NCBI RefSeq assembly: GCF_006704125.1
Contig: NZ_VIGH01000002.1
Coordinates: forward strand, 1 to 64,000
From: Rhodococcus spelaei
GTDB lineage: Bacteria > Actinomycetota > Actinomycetes > Mycobacteriales > Mycobacteriaceae
Length of the DNA: 64,000 nucleotides
Direction of reading: 5' to 3'
A model generated the notes under the pieces. It was not told the DNA's origin. It did not search any database and saw only the letters and a program-made list of their open reading frames with translations. Positions 19,142 through 30,230 of this stretch are shown here, in pieces. How positions within the stretch are numbered: position 1 is the stretch's first letter; each line of letters opens with the position of its first letter. Position numbers and translations under genes: made by a program.

Positions 19142-22135
19142 ATGCACGACGACCGTCTGATCGTGGAGGCGCGGCTGCGCCGGTTCGTCGATCAACGGTT
19201 GGGCGCGGCGTTGTACCGGGAGAGCGCGGCGGCCACACTCGAGGCATGGCCGGTGCCCGACGAGCCGGTACCGGTCGCCGAGGCTCTCGTGCAGGAGTTC
19301 ACCCCGATCTCGGTCGGTGCGTGCTGGGGCCGCCCCTGGTCCACGCTGTGGCTGCACGCGACCGGATCCGTCCCCGCGCACTGGCTCGACCGCCCGGGAC
19401 TGGAGCCCGAACTGGTGGTCGACCCCGGATTCACCGGCGGTCCCGGTTTCAACGCGGAAGCGCTGGCCTACCGCCCGGACGGCAGTGCGATCAAGGCCGT
19501 CTCGCCGATGAACGACCACGTGCCGGTGGACCCGTACCGCCCGCTCGACGTCTACCTGGAACTGGCCGCCAATCCGGACGTTGCCGGTGCCGGGTTCCGG
19601 CCGACGGCGCTGGGCGACAAGTCCACCGCGGGCGAGGAACCGCTCTACCGACTGCGCCGGGTCGACCTCGCGCTACGCGACCTCACGGTGTGGGAACTGA
19701 CCCAGGACATCGCGGTGCTCGATGGGCTGATGCACGCGCTGCCGTTCGACCTGCCACGCCGGCACGAGATCCTGCGGGCGCTGGAGAGGATGCTCGACGC
19801 CGTCGACCCCGACGACATCGCGGGGACCGCCGCGAACGGGCGCGAACAGTTGCGCGAGGTGCTCGCCCGACCGGCCTACGCCAGCGCGCACCACCTGATC
19901 GCGGTCGGGCATGCCCACATCGACTCGGCCTGGCTCTGGCCGGTGCGCGAAACCGTCCGCAAGTGCGCACGCACCTTCGCGAATGCCGTTGCCCTGATGG
20001 AAGATCACCCCGGCTTCCGGTTCGCCTGTTCCTCGGCCCAGCAGCTCGCCTGGGTCAAGGAGGACTATCCGGAGCTGTTCGAGCGGATCCGGGCGAGGGT
20101 GGCCACCGGCCACTTCGTTCCGGTCGGCGGCATGTGGGTGGAGGCGGACACCAACATGCCGGGCGGCGAGGCACTGGCACGACAGTTCGTGGCGGGCAAA
20201 CGGTTCTTCCTCGAGGAGTTCGGCGTAGACACCCCGGAGGTCTGGTTGCCCGATTCGTTCGGGTACTCGGCGGCTCTGCCGCAACTGGTCCGGCTGTCGG
20301 GATCGCAGTACTTCCTCACCCAGAAGATCTCGTGGAACCAGACGAACCGGATGCCGCACCACACCTTCCGATGGGAGGGTATCGACGGCACGCAGGTGTT
20401 CACGCATTTCCCGCCCGTCGACACCTACAACTCGGAGCTGTCCGGTCACGACCTCGGCCACGCCCAGCGCAATTACCGGGAACAGGGCGCGGGCACAGTG
20501 TCGCTCGTTCCGTTCGGCTGGGGTGACGGCGGCGGTGGACCGACCCGGGAGATGCTGGCCGCCGCACGCCGCACCCGTTCACTCGAGGGCTCCCCGACGG
20601 TGACGCTGGACTCTCCCGTGAACTTCTTCCGCCAGGCGCAGGCCGAGTACCCGGCACCGCCGGTGTGGTCCGGCGAGCTCTACCTCGAGCTGCACCGCGG
20701 CACGTACACCTCGCAGGCAAAGACCAAGCAGGGCAATCGGAGAAGCGAACACCTGCTCCGGGAGGCCGAGCTGTGGGCGGCCACCGCGGCCGTGCGGTCG
20801 GGCGCGGACTACCCGTACGACGAGCTCGAGCAGGTGTGGCACACGGTGCTGCTACAGCAGTTCCACGACATCCTGCCCGGCAGCTCCATCGCCTGGGTGC
20901 ACCGCGACGCCGAGCGCAACTACGCCGCGATCGCCGCGAAACTGGAGGAGACCATCGCCGCTGCGGTCCACGCGCTCGTCGGCGAGGGCGTGGTCCCGTT
21001 GACCCTCAACGCAACTCCGAACGCGTGCGCCGCCGTTCCGCCCCTGGGCATCGACGTACCGGAGACCGCCAGCGAGCCGACTCGGATCACGGCAGACGGC
21101 ACGGGATTCACGCTCGACAACGGACTGCTGCGCGCTGCGATCACGTCCGACGGCCTGCTCGCCTCGCTGGTCGACGCCACCGGCCGCGACGCCGTCGCGC
21201 CGGACAGTGCCGGAAATCTGCTCCAGCTGCACCGGGACCTGCCGAACCAGTGGGACGCCTGGGACATCGACGAGTGCTACCGCCGTACCGTCACCGACCT
21301 CCGCGAGGCGGACTCCGTGGGCCCGGACGGCGACGCCATCGTGGTGCGCCGGTCCTTCGGCGACTCGACCGTGGTGCAGCGACTCGCACTCGCACCCGGT
21401 GCGGGCGCACTGGAGGTCACCACCGAGATCGACTGGCACGAGCGGCAGAAGCTGCTGAAACTCGCCTTCCCCTTCGACGTGCACGCCGATCGCAGTGCGG
21501 CCGAGATCCAGTTCGGCCACGTCTTCCGCCCGACGCACTCCAACACCTCCTGGGACGTCGCGAAGTTCGAGATCTGCGCGCACCGCTGGGTCCACGTCGG
21601 GGAACCGGGCTACGGCGTCGCGGTCGCGAACGACTCCACCTACGGTCACGACATCACCCGTTCCACCCGGCCGGAGGGTGGCACCACGACCACGGTGCGG
21701 CTGTCACTGCTGCGCGCTCCGCTGTACCCGGACCCGCAGTCGGACCAGGGTGTGCATGTGCTGAAGGTCTCGGTACGCCCCGCGTCGTCGATTGCCGACG
21801 CGGTCGCGGAGGGCTACCGGATCAACCTGCCGCCGCGCACCGTCCACGGTGGCAGGTCGGTCGAACCGTTGGTGCGGGTGTCCAACCCGTCGGTGGTGGT
21901 CGAGGCGGTGAAGCTCGCCGAGGACCGGAGCGGCGACGTCGTCGTACGGCTGTACGAGTCCACGGGCGGTCGCTCCACCGCGGAGGTCGAGGTGCGGTTC
22001 CCGCACACCGGTACCGAGTTCGTCGACCTGCTCGAACGACGCGTCGCCACCCCGCCCGGCTGTGCCGCCGGTTCCGGGCCGATCGTGTTGGCGCTGCGCC
22101 CCTTCCAGATCGTGACGCTGCGGGTGCGGCGATGA
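19142..22135 (+). CDS. Alpha-mannosidase, glycoside hydrolase family 38
   Basis: A 997-residue retaining alpha-mannosidase, probably cytoplasmic because no signal peptide is seen. The zinc-binding GH38 motif AVGHAHIDSAWLWPVRE lies near residue 257. The catalytic nucleophile aspartate is in GGMWVEADTNMPGG near residue 333, and further family segments are WLPDSFGYSAALPQ and HHTFRWEGIDGTQVFTHFP. The C-terminal half is the beta-sandwich region (HVFRPTHSNTSWDVAKFE). The ATG at 19142 is chosen over the upstream in-frame GTG at 19130 because GGAGG lies 5 bases before it. In Mycobacteriales this enzyme may degrade mannose-rich glycans or recycle mannosides. It overlaps the next gene (ATGA). Confidence 0.92.
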   Translation: MHDDRLIVEARLRRFVDQRLGAALYRESAAATLEAWPVPDEPVPVAEALVQEFTPISVGACWGRPWSTLWLHATGSVPAHWLDRPGLEPELVVDPGFTGGPGFNAEALAYRPDGSAIKAVSPMNDHVPVDPYRPLDVYLELAANPDVAGAGFRPTALGDKSTAGEEPLYRLRRVDLALRDLTVWELTQDIAVLDGLMHALPFDLPRRHEILRALERMLDAVDPDDIAGTAANGREQLREVLARPAYASAHHLIAVGHAHIDSAWLWPVRETVRKCARTFANAVALMEDHPGFRFACSSAQQLAWVKEDYPELFERIRARVATGHFVPVGGMWVEADTNMPGGEALARQFVAGKRFFLEEFGVDTPEVWLPDSFGYSAALPQLVRLSGSQYFLTQKISWNQTNRMPHHTFRWEGIDGTQVFTHFPPVDTYNSELSGHDLGHAQRNYREQGAGTVSLVPFGWGDGGGGPTREMLAAARRTRSLEGSPTVTLDSPVNFFRQAQAEYPAPPVWSGELYLELHRGTYTSQAKTKQGNRRSEHLLREAELWAATAAVRSGADYPYDELEQVWHTVLLQQFHDILPGSSIAWVHRDAERNYAAIAAKLEETIAAAVHALVGEGVVPLTLNATPNACAAVPPLGIDVPETASEPTRITADGTGFTLDNGLLRAAITSDGLLASLVDATGRDAVAPDSAGNLLQLHRDLPNQWDAWDIDECYRRTVTDLREADSVGPDGDAIVVRRSFGDSTVVQRLALAPGAGALEVTTEIDWHERQKLLKLAFPFDVHADRSAAEIQFGHVFRPTHSNTSWDVAKFEICAHRWVHVGEPGYGVAVANDSTYGHDITRSTRPEGGTTTTVRLSLLRAPLYPDPQSDQGVHVLKVSVRPASSIADAVAEGYRINLPPRTVHGGRSVEPLVRVSNPSVVVEAVKLAEDRSGDVVVRLYESTGGRSTAEVEVRFPHTGTEFVDLLERRVATPPGCAAGSGPIVLALRPFQIVTLRVRR

Positions 22136-22842
22136 GCCGCCGCACCCTGGCCGAGATGGACGCCGAACTTGTCGATTGCCGCCGGTGCCCGCGACTGGTC
22201 GCCTGGCGGGAACAGGTGGCGGTCGAGAAGCGAGCCGCCTTCCGCGACGAGACCTACTGGGGCAGGCCGGTACCCGGTTTCGGTCCGCCCGACGCTGCGA
22301 TGCTGATCGTCGGGTTGGCGCCCGCCGCGCACGGCGGCAACCGCACCGGGCGGATGTTCACCGGCGACCGCAGCGGCGATGTGCTGTTCGCGGCTCTGCA
22401 CGCGGTCGGGCTGGCCAACCAGGCCACCGCCGTCAGTCGCGACGACGGTCTGGCCCTGCGCGGAGTCCGGGTCACAGCACCGGTGCACTGCGCTCCCCCG
22501 GACAACAAGCCCACACCGACCGAGCGGGACACCTGCCGACGCTGGATCGACGAGGAACTGCGGCTGCTCGCCCCGACCCTGCGGTCGGTGGTCGTGCTCG
22601 GCGGGTTCGGCTGGCAGGCACTGTTTCCCGCGCTCGCCGATGCCGGCTGGGCGGTGCCGAGGCCGCGACCGAAGTTCGGTCACGGCGCGCATGTCGTGCT
22701 CGCGAACGGGCAGGGACAGCCACTGGACGTGTTCGGCTGCTTCCATGTCAGCCAGCAGAACACCTTCACCGGCAGGCTCACGCCGGCCATGGTCGAGGCG
22801 GTGCTGGCCGACGCGGGTCGGGCCGCCGGGCTGCTGGGCTAG
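22132..22842 (+). CDS. udgB: Uracil-DNA glycosylase, family 5 (UdgB-like)
   Basis: A 236-residue iron-sulfur uracil-DNA glycosylase of the family 4/5 type. Motif 1 is IVGLAPAAHGGNRTGRMFTGDRSG, with no acidic activator, as in family 5 enzymes. The C-terminal loop GCFHVSQQNTFTGRLTP is the DNA-minor-groove motif. Cysteines for the cluster include CRRCPRLVAWR near the N-terminus, and further cysteines at VHCAPP and DTCRRW. It excises uracil and other deaminated bases. The ATG at 22132 overlaps the mannosidase stop. A link between sugar trimming and base excision is unlikely; the coupling is probably just compact organisation. Confidence 0.88.
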   Translation: MSRRTLAEMDAELVDCRRCPRLVAWREQVAVEKRAAFRDETYWGRPVPGFGPPDAAMLIVGLAPAAHGGNRTGRMFTGDRSGDVLFAALHAVGLANQATAVSRDDGLALRGVRVTAPVHCAPPDNKPTPTERDTCRRWIDEELRLLAPTLRSVVVLGGFGWQALFPALADAGWAVPRPRPKFGHGAHVVLANGQGQPLDVFGCFHVSQQNTFTGRLTPAMVEAVLADAGRAAGLLG

Positions 22843-22907
22843 GAGCCGGAGCCGTGGGGTAACGAGTGGCCTGTGGTGTGGAAGCGGTTTCCTCGAAATC
22901 GGCCGGG

Positions 22908-23324
22908 CTAACGCGGCCGCGCCGCCTGGCCTCGCGCCACGGCGGCGTCGGAGGCGAACTTGAACAGCAGGATGCCGGGCGGGACCACACCGCACACCAG
23001 CAACAGCAGCGTGCGCCAGTCTGCGAGCAGCAGTGCGTCGCCGCCGGGGCCGCCGAACATGCAGATCGCGAAGCCGACGAACCAGCCGACCACCGGCAAC
23101 GCCGTCATCACAGGACGGTCGGTGACCGTCCGCGCACCGACCACCAGCAACACGTTGATCACGGCGGCGGCGAGGGCACTCACCGGGAAGGGCACCGACC
23201 CGAGCCGCACCGGGAGGAACAACACCGCCAGCACCGCGGTGAGCAGTCCGTCGAACACCAGCAGCGCCAGGATCGCCGAATCGAGGATTCCTGGCGTGCT
23301 GGGAGTTCGCTGGCTGGCGGTCAT
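22908..23324 (-). CDS. Rv1171-like four-helix membrane protein
   Basis: A 138-residue integral membrane protein. Four hydrophobic segments are visible: SAILALLVFDGLLTAVLAVLF, VSALAAAVINVLLVVG, ALPVVGWFVGFAICMF and LLLLVCGVVPPGILLFKFAS. In M. tuberculosis a protein of similar length and topology (Rv1171) lies between mshB and fbiC, and this one is also between those two genes, so I infer orthology by position. Function is unknown; a link to mycothiol or export is speculation. Confidence 0.7.
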   Translation of the reverse strand: MTASQRTPSTPGILDSAILALLVFDGLLTAVLAVLFLPVRLGSVPFPVSALAAAVINVLLVVGARTVTDRPVMTALPVVGWFVGFAICMFGGPGGDALLLADWRTLLLLVCGVVPPGILLFKFASDAAVARGQAARPR

Positions 23325-23388
23325 GACCTCGATCGTAGAACCCGGGCCGCCGACCCCGGGCCCCCAGGGCGATCAGGCGGCAGCGCGA

Positions 23389-23553
23389 TCAGGGCACCGG
23401 CGGGTAGCCGAGCATCGTGAGCAGGTGGCTCTGCATGTCGACGAAACCGTACAGCGCATTCATGTACATCTCGTGGTACATCTGCGCGTTCGGCCGCAAC
23501 GAATCCACGAAGGCCACGATTGCGTTCTGCACGTCCCAGTTCAACTTCGACAC
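23389..23553 (-). CDS. Micro-protein of about 51-54 residues
   Basis: A small open frame on the minus strand that ends at 23389. From GTG 23553 it reads 54 codons; an alternative TTG start at 23544 is better spaced from a GAGAGG sequence and gives 51. The product contains NWDVQNAIVAFVDSLRPN, MYHEMYMNALYGFVDMQ and ends LLTMLGYPPVP. It is aromatic and methionine-rich and could form an amphipathic helix, without a signal peptide. Codon third positions are mostly G or C, as in real genes here. It lies downstream of the interrupted gadB on the same strand. No family is recognised. Confidence 0.45.
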   Translation of the reverse strand: MSKLNWDVQNAIVAFVDSLRPNAQMYHEMYMNALYGFVDMQSHLLTMLGYPPVP

Positions 23554-23656
23554 CTCTCGGCAGCCCGACCCGATATGACCTACATCACATCGTAGTCCGG
23601 TGATCCGGCGTTACTCGAACCATTTCGTCCTGCACAGCATCGCGGGCGTGCCGTCG

Positions 23657-25033
23657 TCAGTGATGGAACCCGACCCGCGCCGCATCGCTGGGCGCACCCG
23701 ACGTCAGCCGAGTCAACGCCGCCCTCATGTCGTCGGCCAGCAGCGCGAGCTGGTCGCGGGAAACGCCGTGGCGGACCAGCACCCGTTGGATGACCGTCTC
23801 CTGCCGGTCCGGCGGCAGCGGGTAGGACGGCACCTGCCACCCGCGGATCCGCAGTTGGTCACTGAGGTCGTAGAGCGAGAATCCCGCCGATTCCGGGTCG
23901 GTGAGCGTCTAGGACACCGCGGGCAGGCCGCCTCGACCGTCGTAGAGCAGCTTGAACGGACCCATGCCCCGGACCTGCTCGGCGAAGAACTGCGCGGTGT
24001 CGACGCAGGACTGCTGGACCTGACGGTAGCCCTCGCGCCCGAGTCGCAGCAGCAGGTAGTACTGCGCGACGATCTCGCCGCCGGGCCGCGAGAAGTTCAA
24101 CGCGAAGGTGGGCATGTCGCCGCCCAGATAGCTGACACGGAAGACGAGGTCCTCCGGCAGCAGGTCCGCAGATCGCCACACCACCCAACCGACGCCGAGC
24201 GGCGCCAGCCCGTACTTGTGCCCGGACGCGTTGATCGATGCCACCCGGGCGAGACGGAAGTCCCACACCAGTTCCGGTTCCAGGAACGGGGCGATGAATC
24301 CGCCGCTCGCGGCGTCGACGTGGATCGGCACGTCCCACCCGTTGTCCGCCTCGATGGCATCGAGTTCGGCGGCGATGTCGGCTATCGGCTCGTAGTCGCA
24401 GGTGTACGTGACGCCGAGGATGGCGACAACGCCAATCGTGTTCTCGTCCACGTACTTCCGCAGTTGATGCGGACGCAATCCGGTGGCACCCGGCTCGACC
24501 GGGACCTGCCGCAACTCCACGTCGAAGTAGCGCGCGAACTTCTCCCAGCACACCTGCACGGGGCCGCACACCAGGTTCGGCCGGTCGGCGGGCTTCCCCG
24601 CCGCCTCGCGGCGTTGCCGCCAGCGCCATTTCAGGGCGAGGCCGCCGAGCATCGCGGCCTCGCTGGACCCGGTGGTCGAACAGCCCATGGTGCCGCGACC
24701 GTCGGGCGAGTTCCAGAGGTCGGCGAGCATGTGCACGCAGCGGGATTCGATCTCGGCGGTCTGCGGATACTCGTCCTTGTCGATCATGTTCTTGTCGAGG
24801 CAGTCGTTCATCAGACGATGAACTTCGTCCTCGGACCAGGTCGAGCAGAAGGTGGCGAGGTTCTGCGAGGAATTGCCGTCGAGGGCCAACTCGCCACGGA
24901 TCAGCGCGTAGGCGATTCGTGGATCCGAGGATTCCTGCGGCACTTGATACTTCGGCAGGACCGTCGCGCTCAGCGGTGTGGAGTAGATGTCCTCGACGGT
25001 CTCGTCCCTGTTCCCCACCCGATGCAGCGCCAT
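23657..25033 (-). pseudogene. gadB: Glutamate decarboxylase with an in-frame TAG at codon 375
   Basis: A PLP-dependent glutamate decarboxylase that would make GABA and consume a proton. The start is ATG 25033, behind GGAGGG. Family segments are [53 protein letters not shown], and the PLP lysine in [21 protein letters not shown] near residue 270. After GRGGLPAVS a TAG stop occurs at 23911-23909. The same frame then continues for 83 codons with [20 protein letters not shown] and [18 protein letters not shown], which is normal GAD C-terminus, to TGA at 23657. Reading through gives 458 residues, the usual family length. One base change from TGG (Trp) would explain the stop. It may be inactivated, or a truncated 374-residue product may exist. 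Confidence 0.85.
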
Positions 25034-25158
25034 CGACCTAGTCCCTCCGTCATCCGAAATCGACACTCGATACTGGATACAACGTGTGAAGAGCAGGTAC
25101 CACCGTGAAACGTGTCTCAGGGTAACCCCGATCGGGGCACGGCGTCAGCGAGACGGAG

Positions 25159-26052
25159 TCAGGCGATGCCCGAGAACAGGTCTCGCTCCCGACCGTCCGC
25201 AGCGGTCTCGCCGCGGGTCCCCCGGACCAGGACGAAGTGCTCCTCCGCGAGGATCGGCTGGGCGATGTTGTTCGACAGTGCGTACTCGGTGCCGGTGGGC
25301 GCGACCGTCACCTGGGTGGCGTGGGCCGCCAGTGCGGACACCTTGCGGTCGAGGACGCCGCGCACGTCGATGGTGGTCGTCACCGTCTCGTCCGGCACGC
25401 AGGGCAGCTCGCCCGGCTCGGGCATCCGCCAGCCGGACGGCAACTCACCGATCGACTCGACGCCACGCTCGAGCGAATTCGCCTCCGTGACAGTCCAGTA
25501 CAGCTTGGACGGCACCCACGGTATGCCCGCATGGGGGTACCGGACGGTTCCCGCCGCCTCGAACGCGGCGGTGGTCAGCCGGTGCACCTGCATGTGATCG
25601 GGGTGCCCATAGCCGCCCTCCGGGTCGTAGCAGACCACCACCTGCGGGCGCAGCTCCCGGATCACCGCCACCAGGGCCTCGGCGGCCTCGTCGTGGTCGG
25701 CGCCGACGAAGGCCCGCGGATGGTCCGCCGACGGGGTGCCGATCATGCCGGAATCGCGCCAGCGACCGGCACCGCCGAGGAAGCGCGGCCCCGCCACCCC
25801 CAGCGCCGCCAGTGCCGTGGTGAGTTCGAGCACCCGGTATCCGCCGAGCTGATCGGCCCGGCCCGCGACCAGTCCGGCCCACGTCCGCCCGATCACCTCA
25901 CCCTCTTCGCCGAGGGTGCAGGTCAGCACGGTCACCTCGGCGCCCTGGGCGACGTAACGTGCGATGGTGCCACCGGTGGTGATGGTCTCGTCGTCCGGAT
26001 GCGCGTGCACCAGCAGCAGCCGGCGTGCGGGTCGGGTCACGGGGGCGGTCAC
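25159..26052 (-). CDS. mshB: N-acetyl-GlcN-Ins deacetylase of mycothiol synthesis
   Basis: A 297-residue zinc deacetylase (PIG-L/LmbE fold). It removes the acetyl group from 1-O-(2-acetamido-deoxyglucopyranosyl)-myo-inositol, the second step of mycothiol synthesis. The zinc-binding AHPDDE motif is at residues 17-22 of the N-terminus LLLVHAHPDDETITTGG, and the third ligand is in GGYGHPDHMQVH near residue 150. The tail FVLVRG and the region YALSNNIAQPILAEEHF are typical of MshB. The GTG at 26052 overlaps the lpqW stop (GTGA), so the two genes are coupled, agreeing with mycobacterial neighbourhood. Confidence 0.94.
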   Translation of the reverse strand: MTAPVTRPARRLLLVHAHPDDETITTGGTIARYVAQGAEVTVLTCTLGEEGEVIGRTWAGLVAGRADQLGGYRVLELTTALAALGVAGPRFLGGAGRWRDSGMIGTPSADHPRAFVGADHDEAAEALVAVIRELRPQVVVCYDPEGGYGHPDHMQVHRLTTAAFEAAGTVRYPHAGIPWVPSKLYWTVTEANSLERGVESIGELPSGWRMPEPGELPCVPDETVTTTIDVRGVLDRKVSALAAHATQVTVAPTGTEYALSNNIAQPILAEEHFVLVRGTRGETAADGRERDLFSGIA

Positions 26053-27830
26053 CTCTGCTTCCTCGACCAGGCCTCGGCGTCGCCGAACACGCCGACCTGG
26101 ATGGCGCCGGGCATGGTCACGCCCTGCACGTCCGGCCCGACCGCCTCGACCGTCGCGTCCTGCAGCAGCGGCAGCACCGCCGCCAGGTCCCACAGGCGCG
26201 GTTCGGCCTGCGCGATCGCCTGGCCCACGTCGGTGGTCCCGCGCAGCGCCTCGTCGATGCCCACCTGCAACGCCGGGTCACACAGCCCCGAGATATTGCT
26301 CGGCGCAGCCGGATTCGGCTCCACGGAGGGTTCGACGGTAGGCGCCTGGGCCGCCCCGGTCGGTTCCGGCGCGGGTGCCGGCGTGGCGGGCGGGGGGCAC
26401 CCGAACCGGGACGCCATCGAGGTCGCCGGGTCCGAGCCTGCCCGCACCCAGCCGACCACCGCGTCCACCTTGCCGCCGACGAGCGACTTGCCGTACAGCT
26501 CGTCCGGGCGCACCGTCGTCACGGTCGCGTTCACCCCGGCGCCGCGAAGCTGGTCCGCGGCGGTGTTCGCGACCGCGACCGCGGTGTCGTCGTTCTCGGG
26601 AGCGCCGATCACGACCGCCAACTGCTTTCCGTCCTTCATGATCCGGGCCGGTTCGGTGGCGTCCGGGCCGTCGACGACGGTGTGCACCCACCCCGCCTCG
26701 CCCAGCAGCCCGAGCGCCTGCTCACGCGTCAGCGGCGGCGGGGCCGTCGGTGCGTAGCCGGGGTCCGAGGGCGCGAGGACCTGTGCCCGCGCCACGGTCG
26801 CGTTCGATCCGGTGGGGGTGCCGACCGCGGCGAGCAGGTCCGGGCTCAGCATCCCGAACAGCCCACGACGCACCCGCTGGTCGGCGAGGGCCGGGATCCG
26901 GCCGTTGAGCGTCAGTTCCAGTACCCGGGGTTGCGCGGCGGTCGCGGCCCGCACCTGGGGAATGGCCGCGAGCTGCGACTGCAGCGGTCCCGCCCCGCGA
27001 ACCTGCGCGATCTGGGCGTCACCCGACCGAATCGAATCCGCCAGCTGCGGGTTCGAGCCGCCACGGCGCATCAGGATCTGGTCCGCGGTGGCGGGCCTGC
27101 CCCAGAACCGGTCGTTGCGTTCGAGCAGGATCTCGTCGCGGCCGCGGTCGATGGACTTGATGTGGAAGTGCGCGCCGGAAACCGGGATGTTCTCGGCGAG
27201 GCCGCGCGCGAAGCCGCCCGGCGAATCCTTCACCAGGTGCGAGGGCAGCAGGTCGGTGAACAGCTCACGCCAGGCCGGGTAGGGCGAGCGCATGATGACG
27301 GTGACCGTCTTGCCGCCGCCCGAGGACCCGATGTCGTCGATCAGGGCGTAGCCGGCGGGGTCGACGACGCCTGGCTGGCTGGTCATCTGCTGCCAGAGGT
27401 AGCGAAAGTCCTCGGCGGCGATCGGCGCGCTGTCGGACCACTGCGCCTCGTTGCGGAGCTGGTAGGTGATCGTGAACGGGGCCTGCGAGGTGACGTCCGC
27501 CGAGACCAGCAGCGAGTCGTCGAGCAGCCAGTCGGTGCCGCCGGGGCGCGTCGGGCTGGGCACCGGCCGGAACGGGCTCGGCAGCACCATCGAGGAGACC
27601 GCCGAATTGACCGGCGACTGGTCCGAGAGCAGATGCGGGTTGAAGCCGAGCCCGATCTCGTCGATCGCCACCACGACCGTGTTCTTGGTGGTGACGGCGG
27701 TGGTCGGCTTGGGACTGTCGGTGCTCTCCACCGGCGGGGGCGGATTGGCGGTGCAGCCCGCGAGGGTGATCCCCACGACCAGCGCTGTCACTATCGGCAG
27801 GATCTGTCGAACCCGTCCCGCTCGATGCAC
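26049..27830 (-). CDS. lpqW: LpqW-type lipoprotein, solute-binding protein fold
   Basis: A 593-residue lipoprotein. The signal peptide VTALVVGITLAGC ends in a lipobox cysteine. The mature part is an ABC-transporter family 5 (peptide-binding) fold: GLGFNPHLLSD, SAPIAAEDFRYLWQQM, RNDRFWG and LTLNGRIPALADQRVRRGL are the usual segments. There is no permease nearby. In mycobacteria LpqW does not import peptides but steers mannoside flux to lipomannan and lipoarabinomannan; I infer the same role because pimE is also in the window. GTG 27830 is taken as the start because AAGGA lies 10 bases upstream and it fits the signal peptide; the longer frame to 27905 runs into the terminator hairpin. Confidence 0.88.
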   Translation of the reverse strand: MHRAGRVRQILPIVTALVVGITLAGCTANPPPPVESTDSPKPTTAVTTKNTVVVAIDEIGLGFNPHLLSDQSPVNSAVSSMVLPSPFRPVPSPTRPGGTDWLLDDSLLVSADVTSQAPFTITYQLRNEAQWSDSAPIAAEDFRYLWQQMTSQPGVVDPAGYALIDDIGSSGGGKTVTVIMRSPYPAWRELFTDLLPSHLVKDSPGGFARGLAENIPVSGAHFHIKSIDRGRDEILLERNDRFWGRPATADQILMRRGGSNPQLADSIRSGDAQIAQVRGAGPLQSQLAAIPQVRAATAAQPRVLELTLNGRIPALADQRVRRGLFGMLSPDLLAAVGTPTGSNATVARAQVLAPSDPGYAPTAPPPLTREQALGLLGEAGWVHTVVDGPDATEPARIMKDGKQLAVVIGAPENDDTAVAVANTAADQLRGAGVNATVTTVRPDELYGKSLVGGKVDAVVGWVRAGSDPATSMASRFGCPPPATPAPAPEPTGAAQAPTVEPSVEPNPAAPSNISGLCDPALQVGIDEALRGTTDVGQAIAQAEPRLWDLAAVLPLLQDATVEAVGPDVQGVTMPGAIQVGVFGDAEAWSRKQR

Positions 27831-27864
27831 TCGCCCGTCCTTCCGATTTCGCGGCTGCGCCGCC

Positions 27865-27906
27865 TGTGCGCGCGGTTCACCCCGGTTGGGGTAAACCGCG
27901 CGCACA
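27865..27906 (-). terminator. Strong terminator hairpin after typA
   Basis: A 42-base hairpin lies between the typA stop (27924) and the lpqW start. The outer 13 bp (27865-27877 with 27894-27906) pair perfectly; after one C-A mismatch an inner ACCCC-GGTT-GGGGT hairpin adds 5 bp. It should end the typA message and insulate lpqW-mshB. Confidence 0.75.
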
Positions 27907-27923
27907 GTGCGCGAAGCGCAACT

Positions 27924-29819
<1,896 letters not shown>

Positions 29820-30053
29820 GCTGCGGTCTCCTGGCTGGATTGATTCCGCCACGCGAAACCTAGGCTCGCACGGCTCGGGCGGCCGCGTCGCGAAAGCGAA
29901 TCCATCAGCACAGGACGTCCTGAGTAGGCATTGCGGCCAGCTAGATACTACCCGCCCGAGCCAATTGTGCCGAAAGCTGCAGCGCAGATCACTCGCGTCT
30001 GCTAGTAATCCATGCTTCGTCGCGATCATTTCTGAGGGTACGCTAACCCAATC

Positions 30054-30230
30054 ATGGGCAAGGTGAAGGCGAAGAAGGTCTCGGGCCTCAAGCCGAAGAA
30101 GAAGTGCTGCCGCAGCAAGAAGCGCTGCCTCAAGTGCCCTGTCGTCATCATGCGGATGAAGAAGCTCGAGAACGAGGGCGTCAAGGGCAAGGACCTGAAG
30201 AAGGGGCTCAAGAAGGCCCGCGCAGCCTGA
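30054..30230 (+). CDS. Small basic Cys-containing protein
   Basis: A 58-residue strongly basic protein, MGKVKAKKVSGLKPKKK, followed by CCRSKKRCLKCPV with four cysteines in a CC-x5-C-x2-C arrangement, and a lysine-rich tail ending KKARAA. The cysteines could bind zinc and the charge suggests nucleic-acid or ribosome contact. Similar short proteins next to typA are known to me from Mycobacteriales, without a function. The ATG at 30054 is preceded by a weak ribosome-binding site; GGGTACGCT at 30036-30044 resembles a -10 box, so the mRNA may be leaderless or nearly so. Its TGA directly abuts the TCA of the convergent lipase gene. Confidence 0.7.
   Translation: MGKVKAKKVSGLKPKKKCCRSKKRCLKCPVVIMRMKKLENEGVKGKDLKKGLKKARAA

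Noticed and set aside
23909-23911. Pyrrolysine or programmed readthrough at the gadB TAG
   Set aside because: No pyl genes or recoding signal are seen; a point mutation from TGG is simpler.
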